Assembly (NCBI GenBank): GCA_030180135.1
Contig: CM058233.1
Span: 58,176,500 to 58,240,499 of the forward strand
DNA: 64,000 nt
Origin: Orychophragmus violaceus
Lineage: Eukaryota > Streptophyta > Magnoliopsida > Brassicales > Brassicaceae
Direction: 5' to 3'
Below are positions 45,050-56,160 of this stretch, in pieces; the stretch's first letter is position 1; every line of letters begins with the position of its first letter. The position numbers and the translations under genes are program-made. The notes beneath the pieces are model-generated. The model ran no database searches. It saw nothing but the letters and a program-made list of their open reading frames with translations, and was not told where the DNA came from.

Positions 45050-47720
45050 GATAAATAATCTGCTGCTTGGTTCTTCTCTCGGTTGACTTGATCTAAGGAA
45101 CATCATATTCTGGTAGTTTCTGCATCCATACTTTGATACCAATAAGCAAATTCCCCAATTTTGTATTGCCATCACATTTATTAATGAAATTTGTGAGATC
45201 CAGATTATTTTCTTCAAACCAAAAATGAAAAATCCTTTTATCCACATAATTTACATAACATGTAGAAAAGTCATTGTCTCCGCTTGAAGACTTGTTTTTA
45301 CTTTCTACATTCTCACATAACCTGATAATATATATTGACCCATTTAGTCACGAACAATCTAATCTATCCCAAATGGTTCCATAAGACTTCTAAAACTTGC
45401 ATCAAAATTACATTTGAACCAACTTTGATGTGGAGTTTCCCAAGCTGAGCTTCTATTACCAGTAATCATTCATTAATTTACCATGTGGACCTCCGTAACG
45501 GTTTCTGTACATTGAATCCACTCCATAGCTCCTGACCGTGCTCTTTATGCACCTTCCTTTGGATGTACATTGTATTTTTCAAACACCAACTCATTCCTTG
45601 ATTTCCACAAAAACCAACAAAGCCAAAAAGGAATCTGTCTTGTTAGTTTATGAATTCCACTCATCCTAAAATTATCCCATAGCATACTAATATTACTTTT
45701 CAACTGGCCTCACAACATGTGAAATAAAATAATACATGCATCTCCAAATCACCTTGGCATATTGACACTCAAAGAAAATATGGTTAACTGTTTCCCCATC
45801 CATAGATCATCTTGGGCAGGTTGAATTTATGTTAAAGTGTATTGACTTGAGCCTTTCATTTTTTTAAATAGCCCCCGATATAGTCCTCCAAAAGAAGTGT
45901 TTCAATTTATGTGCTATATTCAATTTCCATATTTGTTTATTCAACTCGACATTTCCAGGTGGTGGAGCCAAATAAGTAGCAATCCAATATCTAGATTTGA
46001 CCATATACTTTTAATTTTTAGTATATGGCCATATCCATTTATCACTACTTGCATAATCAACTCAGACTCATCCTCTGGAAACATTGAACGAACTAACTCC
46101 TCATCCCACACTCGATTTTCTTCCATCCACAATTCATGTACTAAAGTAACCTCACCAAACGGTAGACTCGTTAACTTTCTTTGCGGAATGGAATCAATCC
46201 ATTTATCTTCCAAAATTCGTGTTGATTTACCATCACTAACATGTAGTTTTAATCCCTTTAAAAGTAGGTCTTTACTTGTTTGAATTAACCTCCAACAATA
46301 TGAAGGACTACTGCCACACCTTGATTGTAAAAAACTCAAAGTGTTATAATATATACCCTTGTAAATTCTAGCTAGCAAATAATTTTGTGACTCTTGAAAT
46401 ATGCCATGTTTGCTTTGCTAGTAGATTATTAAGCTTGTGTAGATCTCTAAATCTTAGCCACCTTCGTATTTTGGTAATGAGAGACGTTTCCATGCGACCC
46501 ACATAAATTTTTTTTTACCATTATCTTATCCCAACAAAAATTTAGATAAAATACTATTGATCTCATCACATACCATCTTAGGGATAAGAAAGCAGCTCAT
46601 CGAATAGATTTTTGTGGACATCATGACTGTTTTTATTAAGATTTCCTTACCACATGGTGTAAGAAATTGGTTATACCATCCATTGGTTTGTTCTTTGATC
46701 TTTTGGATGACAAATTCAAACTGTTCTGTTTTACTTCTCCCAAATTGTCCTGGTAAGTCCAAATACTTACCATCTTGCATATATTATTAATTCTCAAGAT
46801 CTGTTGGATTCTTCTACGTTGTTCTTCTTGGATATTCATACCAAATCGGAGAGATAATTTGGATAGATTCACCATAATAATCCTTAAGGATTTGTGCCAT
46901 TCTCTTACAAACACATATATTTTCTTTACTTAATAATAAGGAATCATATGAAAAAAGTAGATGTGTAACATGTGGACATGTTCTAGTCAGTTTAATACCT
47001 TCCACTTCTTTTTTCTCACTTGATGATATCATCATTACACTTAATACTTCTGCACAAACCAAGAACATGTAGGGGGGTAAAGAATCACCCTAACGTATGC
47101 CTCTAGATGGCTTAACATCAGATTGAGTATTTAACAATATTGACACATTCCATAATCTATCATACCCATTTTTCATCAAATTCTATTCTTTTTATCATCT
47201 CTTCCAAGAAATTCCACTCTATCATGTCATAAGCTTTACTATTATCAATTTTAATAGCTAAACAAGATTCAACAATGTCTTTTCTTTGCTTTTAACGCAT
47301 GCACATGAGCCACCAAGATGTTATCTGAGATGTTTCTCCTCGATACAAAAGTAATTTGGGTTTTTGAAAGTAAATAGCTCAATATAGCTTGTAATCGTCT
47401 TGCCATTATCTTGAAAATTATCTTATAGCTAACTCAGCATAAACTGATTGACCTATAATCATTTAGTTCTAAAGCATCTGAAATCTTAGGAATCATGAAA
47501 ATATGAGTATGATTAGTTCATGGATCCAAAGAACCTGTTTCAAAGAAGCATTTGACCACATAAATTACATCTTGCCCCATCATTCCAAAAATATTGATAG
47601 AAAGCAGCTGTATATCCGTCACTCTCTGGAGATTTATCTAAGCCAATTGAAAACACTGCTTCTTTCACCTCACACTTATTTATTGGACTTGTTAACATCA
47701 CATTCATTTCATTGGTAAAC
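45050..47720 (-). pseudogene. Decayed LINE ORF2 (reverse transcriptase) on the minus strand
   Basis: Minus-strand fragments in successive frames: LFSYDSLLLSKEN (degenerate FADD box) in 47068-46814; EQTNGWYNQFLTPCGKEILI followed by SCFLIPK in 46914-46526; ARIYKGIYYNTLSFLQSRCG and SPSYCWRLI, LRVSDGKS-like in 46378-45941; and a probable RNase H tail down to about 45050. The order is that of L1 RT followed by the zf-RVT region. Many stops and frameshifts show it is old. It runs tail-to-tail with the ORF1 relic at 43440-44650, so they are two different insertions. Confidence 0.8.
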
Positions 47721-50700
47721 GAGAAAGGTTCATCACAATACTAAGCAAAAGACAGTCCGGTTTGAGACAAAGGCTCACACCAAACCGCCATTGACCCCCT
47801 TTACCTCGCTTCCACAATACAAAAATTTTCAACCAATATTGCTCGTAGAGTTGTGTTGGTTCGGACTAAACCACATATCAGGGAAGCAATTTTATTTCTA
47901 AGTGTTTTAAGTCTTTTACAATAATTTGGCCTATTTAATCTAACTCCAAAACAATCAGAAAATAAATAGGAGCCATGAAACTCGAACCAAAATAAACCCA
48001 CACAAAAACAATCGAATCAAAACGCGGCCCAAAAGCTATCCAGAGACTACACTGAGGACCTCCCACGTCCATCGAGCTAAGCCAAACCTGAAAACAACAA
48101 AATAGTCTAATAAGTGATCTAAGATCACACAGCAAGTCGGTCCCCACTAAAAAGGCTTCTAGAAACTACTAAAGATAATCCTATCCCAAAACCCAAAATA
48201 ACAATCAAAAGGAAATAAATAGCCAATCACGTGCCACCATTACGTGATGAGCTCCACAACACACAAGAATTCTCTAAAAAAAGAAAGGAAGCACGAGATC
48301 GAGACCACTGCGGCTCATGATCTCGATCAGACTTGATCTAATTAACACGGAACAATCCTAACACCACTAAGCCCACTATGCAAACTCGTTAACTTCCACG
48401 GGAACACTTAGTTACCGCCATGGTAACTAAAATTACCCAAAAATCCTAGACGTAAACACGAATTCCTATGACCTAGGACACTGTTCTCAGTCCATCGATA
48501 CACATCGACTCGGGCTTCCCCTTGATAGCCTAAGTTTCCATACAGTCCGGCCCTAGAACATGACCCCGTATTCTCCGGACCACACACCTACCGGCGTCAC
48601 TCAGTAGGTTAACACCATAACCAGAATCCGCACCCGAAGGCACATGACTCGATCATGCAACTACATAAGGATCCAATCGGGTCGAAAGTACCAGAACGCT
48701 TTCATTCGACTTTCGGGATCTAACGCACCCTAGATTCGAACAATAAATAAACACACATACTCTCTGGGACTATACACAACAAGCAAGACTGACAAGGTCA
48801 AACAAAAATAAACACAAACTCGATCTATCCCACAAGTCCTATTCAACCACCACCACCACCAACCTTATCCGGTTCTATAACGGATTAGGTAACTAACAAA
48901 CTTACCCAGTCCCGTGACTTATATAAGTATCACACATGTCTATCCGGCCCAACACCAGAATAGACCAAACAATACAAACAACTGATTGTCCGACCCAACA
49001 CCGGAGTAATCCAACAATCAAGCCTGCACACAACACAATATTAATCCAACAACACACAAGAAATTGATTAATTAAGCGAGCCTTTAACTCATTCTCATCT
49101 TTTAATTCATTTAGACAGCTACCTTAGGATTATCGGCTTGCTAACCCCGTAGACGGCTCATTACCAATTAACACCTTTTTAAATTTATCCTTCCTAAATA
49201 TTTTTTATAAACTCTTCGATCTGTCAGTTTAAAATTAGTAAACTTACTAATCTCCCGACATCTCATTGTTATTTAATTCATTTAACCCAATAACCCGTCT
49301 AATATCTAGTAACCCACCCGTTATTATACTTTATATGTGTTAAGTGTTTAAATCCGTATTTTAATTATGTTTAATTTCCGTATATAGATTCATTTAATTA
49401 TGTTATTACTATCATATATATAATGCATATAGATCCTAATAATTCTAATCTACATGAATGCATCAATCAATAATCAACCAACAGTATCGAAACTATCTAG
49501 CATGTGTGTACAACCTAGCCATTTCATTAATTAAACCGATAACAATCAATTAACAAAATCACACTATTCAAGAACAGGCATGCAATCTTAGAACCTATTG
49601 TTTAGGGATTCTCGGGTTTATATGATTTATACTACATGCAATTTAACCGACTCACAGTGTGATAAGCTGACGGATGACGGTGTGACGGAATCCCGAACCT
49701 CCTGAGACTGAACCACAATTAAACTCGAACCTTTCCCGAACCAATGAACTGAACTAATGCAATTCCCAAGCTAAATCGATCTAAACCGAACCGTTGACCA
49801 AGTGTTGACCGGCTAGACCAAGATTGACCGAGCGTTGACCGTTGACTTCACAAAACCGGGTTGACCAAATCTAAACCGGCTTGAACCAAGGTTAAACCGG
49901 AACCAAACCATGACTAATCCACCTCCAATATAACCGACTGAGGGTCGGCGTTGACCACAGCTGAGGAAGGCTTCTACGGCGTTGACCCGCGGCGGCTCCA
50001 GCGTTGACCGACGACGGCGAGCGTTGACCGGCTACTGAGGTGCTTCCTCCGGTGAAGACTGCTCCGGTGAGGTGGTCGACGATGAGAGAACCGGCGAGAG
50101 GAAGATGGATGAGCTCACGGCCAGCTCTTGTCCAATGTTGACTGGCGGGGCACCGGCGTTGACCGGCGGAAAGGAGGCTCTCTGACGGCAAGAGGTGGTG
50201 TCCGGTGAGAAGAGAGTCCAAAAAGAGGAGAGAACCGGCTGCACAATTGAAGAGAGAGAGGGAGAGATGGTGGAGATCACCGGCGGTGACTTCTCTGGCG
50301 GCGGCAGTAAGACTGATTGGCGGCGAATGAAGAGAAGGAGGGGATCACAAATATACAACTGGCTTATGAAGATTCAGCTTACTTTGGGAGTTATTTAGAA
50401 ACTTGTGTCCCAAGTAACTATGAATGTATGAAGATGTTCATATTTTTCTTTGAATGTTTGAAGATGGATGATGAAGATGGAATGAATGTTTGAAGATGGT
50501 GAAAGAAAGAGAGAGGGAGCTCGTGGGTGAGAGAGAGGAGAGAGTCTAGAGAGTGTTTTTGTGACTGTTTTTGGTGAGTTGAGTGAATGAGAGTTATTAG
50601 ACCAAAAACATGCAAAAGCATGCAATGAATCAAGGAAATTCATTGAATCCAAACGGAGAGAGGTGGCGCCATTTGAGAGAGTGAGAGAGCCCCTTGTCAC

Positions 50701-51531
50701 CCCAGGGAGCACTCAGAAGTTCTGTAGAATAAATCCTCAATCCAAAAGTCCTCCATTTCACTGATAGTTCCGCTCAGTCCGTTATAGCCACTTCCGCGTC
50801 TAATTCTCCATAATCTCGTAGCCTCTGAAATAAATCCTCCAAACTTCTTTTTTGAGTACTATATTCTTTTAGAAGCATTTAGAAACTTGTTTCACTTTAT
50901 TCGGATTCCCGTAGCTCATGTAACAGAATTTACAAATTTTATCGGTTCTATCAGTTTTCTTTCCCGATAGTTCGTAAAACTTATTTAAAGTCTGTTTTCA
51001 CTACTTTTATCTTCTAAATTTTTTTTTTTTATTTTAAAAGGAGAAACATTTGGCATATCTTTGTTTCCGTCTCGTATACCCTTCAAATTTTAGAAATTAC
51101 AAAAATACTCATGTTGACTTTTTCTACTGCCTATTGACCCATTTTTGTAAAATAAGATCTTACACGAACCATCCAAACATTATCCATATTCATAATATAT
51201 AGAATTCAAATATTAAATGAATAATAATTTTAATTATTCTTTTTTTTTTAAATTTTAATTATTCGATTCGATCTTTATTCAACTCTTAGCTGTTACTACC
51301 CAATTTAATTTTTTAAGATACATTGCAAATAATAATTTTTAATACTCAAAATATATTTATCCACTACTATCTAACTCAGACCCGTAAATGTTGAGGTCTA
51401 GATGAAACCACAACCAATGAGAGCAAAAAGTAATGCCTTGCTCATAAGAAGGGTTAAATTTTGACTCAAAATTTATTTTGCGTTTCTCGTGACGAGAATA
51501 TAATTTAAAAATAAATAAAACAAGATTTGTA
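47721..51531. other. Non-coding block, possible long LTR remnant on the minus strand
   Basis: Composition changes from LINE relic to moderately GC-rich sequence without coding capacity. On the minus strand a TGTAAGATC start at 51173 followed by 5'-UTR-like CT/GA-rich sequence fits the start of a long chromovirus-type LTR, but I find neither a second LTR, a PBS, nor a target duplication, so it would be a solo or broken LTR. Frames at 49892-50712 are low-complexity. About 51175-51531 is AT-rich with nothing recognisable. Confidence 0.35.
49790..50170. promoter_or_regulatory. Cluster of about 12 TTGAC (W-box core) words
   Basis: Twelve TTGAC occurrences, mostly as GTTGACC or GTTGACCG, lie in about 380 bases, with GGTTGACC and TTGACTGG variants. 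TTGAC(C/T) is the binding core of WRKY transcription factors. The density far exceeds chance, but it may simply be a degenerate tandem repeat; binding is inference. Confidence 0.5.
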
Positions 51532-51544
51532 AGTAGTAAAAGGA
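51532..51544. repeat. LINE target-site duplication, left
   Basis: AGTAGTAAAAGGA, repeated at 55859-55871 directly after the poly(A) tail of the LINE. Confidence 0.93.
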
Positions 51545-51561
51545 AGAAGCATTCTGCCAAT

Positions 51562-51669
51562 ATGGCAGCCCAAATCCCAAGTCACTCTGCCTCTGAGCAG
51601 GCTGGTGACAGTGGAAAATCTTTGAAAGAAGGGTTGATGGTTAATACCAACCCTTCGAGACCTCAATGA
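51562..51669 (+). pseudogene. LINE ORF1, C-terminal remnant
   Basis: 35 codons starting at an in-frame ATG (AAQIPSHSASEQAGDSGKS and on), ending at TGA 51667-51669. The stop overlaps the ORF2 start codon as ATGA, a stop-start arrangement that fits reinitiation of ORF2. The rest of ORF1 was lost by 5' truncation. Confidence 0.7.
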
Positions 51670-54600
51670 GAGTGTTGAGCTGGAACTGTCAGGGGGTGGG
51701 GAATGCCCCGACAGTTCGACATCTAAAGGTAGTACTTGGTCAGTACTATCCTGAGATCACATTCCTCTGCGAGACCAAAAATAGGAGAAAATATATGGAA
51801 TATCTTACTGAGCAGATAGGATTCTACGACCTTCACACCGTGGAGCCAATTGGAAGGTCTGGAGGCCTGGCGTTGTTATGGAAAAATACCTGTGATATCA
51901 AGATTCTTCACTCTGACAAGAGAATAATCGACACCCAGGTTACTAAGGAAGGCAGGACCTTTTTCCTTACATGTGTATATGGAGATCCAATCAAAAGTTT
52001 GAGAGGAAAAGTGTTGGAAAAGCTATCCAGAATTGGAGTTGCTAGGAAGGGTCCATGGATGTTAACTGGCGACTTCAATGACATAGCTGACCCATGCGAG
52101 AAGATTGGAGGAGTAGAGAGGAAAAAAGAAGATTGTCTTGAGTTCTGCCAAATGCTTAATGCCTGTGGACTCTGGGAGATTCGTCACGCAGGCTACAGCT
52201 TCTCCTGGTATGGAGTGCGAAATAATGAACTTGTCCAATGTAGGTTGGACAGAACAATAGCTAACCATGAGTGGATGGAGATGTACCCTCAAGCTTCAGC
52301 TACCTACCTTCAGAGAGTTAGCTCTGATCACAGCCCCTTAATCACCAATCTGATTGGGGATCAATGGAAAAGAAATACGAACTTCAAGTATGACCCGAGA
52401 CACATCTTCAGGGATGGGTTCAAGGCTGAGATTTCCAATGCGTGGACAAAGGCTAGAGAGGAACATGATGACAACTTCCCGCTGAAGATTCAGGAGTGTC
52501 GTAAGGCCATATCTAATTGGAAGAAAAGGAATAGACCAAATTCTGCCATTAGGATCCAGGAGCTTCACCACAAAATTGATGAGGCCACGAGAAATCTACC
52601 GGTGGACAACGTTAGGCTGAGGAACCTTAAGCAAGAGCTGAACCAAGAATATCATCATGAAGAATCCTTTTGGCGAATCAAGAGTAGGAACACGTGGTTA
52701 TGTAACGGAGACAGGAACACTAAGGCTTACCACGCAATGACGAAGAGCAGGAGAGCCCAAAACAGAATTCAATGTCTTAGAGATGATTTTGGTAAAGAAT
52801 GGGTGGCTGAAGACGACCTTGGGAAAGTGGCTGAACAATACTTCAAGAAGTTATACTCCTCTGAAGAGGTTGGAATCAGGCTTGCTGAAGAGGATGTTTT
52901 GTTTAGAGATGCACCGAAAATATCCTCTGAACAGAACGAAATGCTCCTTCAACCAGTCACATCTGAGGAAGTTCGATCAGCTGTATTTGATATCAATCCG
53001 GATAAATGTCCGGGACCTGATGGTTTGAGTGGATCATTCTATCAACACTTTTGGCACTGTGTTGGTGAAGATTTGTATCGTTTGGTTCATGCTTTTTTCA
53101 TATCTGGATCTTTTGACCATGAGCTTAATAAAACCAATATTTGTCTCATTCCAAAGAAATTAGGAGCAGTAGAAGTCTCGGATTATAGGCCTATAAGTCT
53201 AAGCAATGTTGTGTATAAGGTGGTGGCGAAGATTATGGCAACAAGGCTCAAGAAGACTCTTCCCTCGATAATATCTCAATCTCAAGCTGCTTTTTTAAAG
53301 GGGAGACTCATCACGGATAACATTCTAGTGGCCCACGAGCTTCTCCATGCGCTCAACTCTAATAATAAATGCGCAGAGGAATTTATTGCTATAAAGACAG
53401 ATCTCTCAAAAGCGTTTGATAGAGTTGAGTGGAGCTTTCTATCATCAGCTCTCAGGATCCTAGGCTTTGCTGATCATTGGATTACACTCATTATGAGCTG
53501 TGTCTCATCCGTCACTTACCAAGTGCTTATCAATGGAAAACCGCATGGGGACATCAAGCCGACTCGAGGTATTAGACAAGGAGATCCACTCTCTCCCTAT
53601 CTCTTTATCATCTGCACGGAAATCTTGGTCAGGATGATGAAAAAGGCTGAAGCTGAGAAGAGAATCACGGGACTTAAAGTAGCCAGATCAGCTCCGGCAG
53701 TTTCCCAGCTGCTTTTCGCCGATGATAGTATGTTCTACTGCAAAGGAAGTGACGAGGAGCTGAGCCAGTTTAGTGGTATATTGGAGAAATATTGCATCGT
53801 ATCTGGACAGCGAATAAATTATTCGAAATCAAGTGTCTACTTTGGTAAGAAGATGTCGACAGAGCAGAGGTTGCACATAAAGCAAAAACTGGGAATCGAA
53901 CAGGAAGGAGGAGGAGGCCTTTACCTTGGACTGCCAGAAGCTTTTGGAGGCTCAAAAGTGTCAATCCTCAGGTTTATAAAAGAGAAGATGCATCATAAGG
54001 CAGCGGGTTGGCAAAACAGATTTTTAACCTCGGGAGGGAAAGAAGTGTTATTGAAATCAGTCATAATGGCTCTCCCCATATACCCTATGTCCTGTTTTCT
54101 CCTACCAAAGACCACGTGTAAGCAAATAGTCTCCTTTCTGTCGGACTTTTGGTGGAAAAATGTAGGAGACAAGAAAGGTATTCACTGGAAGAGTTGGGAT
54201 CAAATGTGTAAATCAAAGTTTGAGGGTGGAATTGGGTTTAAAGACATAGAGGCAGTTAACATAGCACTCCTTGGGAAACAGCTATGGCGGATAATGACTA
54301 AGAAAGATACCCTACTTGCCAAGATATTCAAGGCAAGGTACTTCAAGGACTCTAATCCGCTTAATGTTGGTCTTGGTTCCAGACCTTCTTTCGCCTGGAG
54401 GAGTATACATCAAGCACAAGCCCTGATAAAAGAAGGCGCTAGAGCTACCATCGGTAATGGTAAAGACACTTCAGTGTGGGAAGACCCTTGGTTAGGATCA
54501 AAGCCGGCTCGTCCCCTCCTTTCTGTTCGTAAACTTGAACCCTCTCTTGGTCTGTCAATCTCCAACCTCAGAAAAGTCAGTGAGTTACTAGCAAACGAAG

Positions 54601-55826
54601 GAAATGATTGGGACAGAACTCTTACAACCTCTCTCATGAATGAGGCTGACCTCAGAAGCATGGAAGAGATTCTGCCAGGAGGATCAAGATGCAGGGATGA
54701 ATATTGTTGGGATTTCACAGCTTCTGGACTTTATACTGTAAAATCTGGTTATTGGGTGTATATCAATAGAATTCAGAGGGGTGAAGCCCAGAAAGAAATG
54801 ACACAACCGAGCCTTGAACCACTATTCAAACTGATTTGGGAAGCCGATACTTGTCCGAAAATCAGACACTTTCTATGGAAGATGATGAGTGGATGTCTAC
54901 CAGTAGCGGAAAGACTCTCTGTACGTCATATAGCCAAAGACAATAGTTGTAGCCGCTGTCAGGACAAAGCTGAGTCGATCAACCACCTTCTTTTCCACTG
55001 TCCTTATGCTCGTCTTGTATGGGCCCTATCTCCTTTACCAGCTCCATCGTCTGGTGAGTTGGAATGTTCCTTATTCTCCAACTTTCACAGAATTATGACG
55101 ACTAAACCTAAGTTCCCTTATGAGAACGAGATGGGAAAGTTGGGGCCTTGGATACTCTGGAGATTGTGGAAAAGTAGGAATGATTATAACTTCAAAGCCT
55201 TGGACATTGATGCACAATCTATTATTAACAAAGCTTTGGAGGATTTTGAGGAGTGGAAAGATCGGCTCAAGAAGGAAGAAACTGTGAGTGTGGCCAAAGT
55301 AAGAGTCCCGGACAGAGCTTGGACTCCACCTCCGCCTGGGTGGCTCAAGTGTAACTTAGATGGCGCTTGGAAGAACCATGATGAAGGCTCAGGAATCGGG
55401 TGGGTGTTAAGAGACTGTCATGGTAGAGCATTGTGGATAGGTGGAAGGAAACTACCGAAGATGAAATCCCCTTTAGAAACTGAAGCTGAGGCACTGCGTT
55501 GGGCATTAAAATGTCTAAGAAGGTTCAATTATAAGCAGATTATATTCGAAACCGATTCTCGGAATCTGGTTCATGCCTTAAATGACATTGTAGCCTGGCC
55601 AAGCGTGAGTGTCTATGTGCAGGAATGCAAATGCTTGATAGCTCAGTTTGGGGAATGCAAGGTAGCCTTTCATGGAAGAGTTGGTAATAAAGTTGCTGAT
55701 CGGATTGCAAAGGAAGCTCTATCTTTTGATAATAATGTTTCCAAATTGTATTCGATTATGCCTCTTTGGATCAGTCCTTTGATTGAGGCTGAAGTATCTG
55801 TAGATGAACATTCCTGGTTGGTATAA
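51666..55826 (+). CDS. LINE ORF2: endonuclease, reverse transcriptase, RNase H
   Basis: 1,386 codons without interruption. Residues 1-225: APE-type endonuclease (WNCQGVGN, FLCETKN, LTGDFNDIADP, SSDHSPL). About 440-760: RT (SNVVYKVVAKIMATRL, QAAFLKGRLITDNILVAHE, KTDLSKAFDRVEW, GIRQGDPLSPYLF, LLFADDSMFY near 683). About 1050-1130: zf-RVT segment (CPKIRHFLWKMMSGCLP, CSRCQDKAESINHLLFHCPY). About 1225-1370: RNase H (LKCNLDGAWKNHDEGSGIGW, TEAEALRWAL, ETDSRNLVHALND, NKVADRIAKEA). This order is the plant L1 type with an RNase H. The catalytic residues I can see are intact, so the protein may be active. Starts at the ATG overlapping the ORF1 stop. Confidence 0.96.
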   Translation: MRVLSWNCQGVGNAPTVRHLKVVLGQYYPEITFLCETKNRRKYMEYLTEQIGFYDLHTVEPIGRSGGLALLWKNTCDIKILHSDKRIIDTQVTKEGRTFFLTCVYGDPIKSLRGKVLEKLSRIGVARKGPWMLTGDFNDIADPCEKIGGVERKKEDCLEFCQMLNACGLWEIRHAGYSFSWYGVRNNELVQCRLDRTIANHEWMEMYPQASATYLQRVSSDHSPLITNLIGDQWKRNTNFKYDPRHIFRDGFKAEISNAWTKAREEHDDNFPLKIQECRKAISNWKKRNRPNSAIRIQELHHKIDEATRNLPVDNVRLRNLKQELNQEYHHEESFWRIKSRNTWLCNGDRNTKAYHAMTKSRRAQNRIQCLRDDFGKEWVAEDDLGKVAEQYFKKLYSSEEVGIRLAEEDVLFRDAPKISSEQNEMLLQPVTSEEVRSAVFDINPDKCPGPDGLSGSFYQHFWHCVGEDLYRLVHAFFISGSFDHELNKTNICLIPKKLGAVEVSDYRPISLSNVVYKVVAKIMATRLKKTLPSIISQSQAAFLKGRLITDNILVAHELLHALNSNNKCAEEFIAIKTDLSKAFDRVEWSFLSSALRILGFADHWITLIMSCVSSVTYQVLINGKPHGDIKPTRGIRQGDPLSPYLFIICTEILVRMMKKAEAEKRITGLKVARSAPAVSQLLFADDSMFYCKGSDEELSQFSGILEKYCIVSGQRINYSKSSVYFGKKMSTEQRLHIKQKLGIEQEGGGGLYLGLPEAFGGSKVSILRFIKEKMHHKAAGWQNRFLTSGGKEVLLKSVIMALPIYPMSCFLLPKTTCKQIVSFLSDFWWKNVGDKKGIHWKSWDQMCKSKFEGGIGFKDIEAVNIALLGKQLWRIMTKKDTLLAKIFKARYFKDSNPLNVGLGSRPSFAWRSIHQAQALIKEGARATIGNGKDTSVWEDPWLGSKPARPLLSVRKLEPSLGLSISNLRKVSELLANEGNDWDRTLTTSLMNEADLRSMEEILPGGSRCRDEYCWDFTASGLYTVKSGYWVYINRIQRGEAQKEMTQPSLEPLFKLIWEADTCPKIRHFLWKMMSGCLPVAERLSVRHIAKDNSCSRCQDKAESINHLLFHCPYARLVWALSPLPAPSSGELECSLFSNFHRIMTTKPKFPYENEMGKLGPWILWRLWKSRNDYNFKALDIDAQSIINKALEDFEEWKDRLKKEETVSVAKVRVPDRAWTPPPPGWLKCNLDGAWKNHDEGSGIGWVLRDCHGRALWIGGRKLPKMKSPLETEAEALRWALKCLRRFNYKQIIFETDSRNLVHALNDIVAWPSVSVYVQECKCLIAQFGECKVAFHGRVGNKVADRIAKEALSFDNNVSKLYSIMPLWISPLIEAEVSVDEHSWLV

Positions 55827-55858
55827 TATGAATTGATGTTGTGTTAAAAAAAAAAAAA

Positions 55859-55871
55859 AGTAGTAAAAGGA
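55859..55871. repeat. LINE target-site duplication, right
   Basis: Second copy of AGTAGTAAAAGGA, immediately after the poly(A) tail and before the casein kinase leader. Confidence 0.93.
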
Positions 55872-56160
55872 GATACAGATAATGTATCCGTCAAAAGCCG
55901 TCCTCTTTCATCTTTCTTTCTCCTTCTCGACACCAGTCCATTTCCAGTCCTCCCCACTTTTCTTTTCTTCAACAATCTCCACCGAAACAAAAGAAAACTC
56001 TCGACAAAATTGGTTTCTTTTGATCCCACACGAAACTCCTGCCGCCAATTTTATTCTTTTGTTAGATTCTTCTTCTGGGTTTTTCTTTCCTGCAAAAAAA
56101 AAAGAAGACACAGTTAGCTACTTTGCCTTTCACTTGATGTAAATTCATTCGGATCGAACG
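55872..56160 (+). promoter_or_regulatory. Leader/proximal promoter of the casein kinase gene
   Basis: CT-rich (TTTCATCTTTCTTTCTCC) leader typical of a plant 5' UTR, directly abutting the LINE. All host sequence upstream of the LINE was displaced 4.3 kb by the insertion. No clear TATA box within the 289 bases. Confidence 0.5.

Larger units (their letters stand above)
51545..55858 (+). mobile_element. Young 5'-truncated L1-type LINE with intact ORF2
   Basis: 4,314 bp between 13-bp TSDs, ending in about 14 A (55846-55859). It begins inside the last 35-40 codons of ORF1 and contains a complete ORF2, so it is 5'-truncated like most LINE insertions. Absence of stops in ORF2 and the perfect TSD indicate a recent event. 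It is placed about 300 bp upstream of the casein kinase start codon and in the same orientation. Confidence 0.95.
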
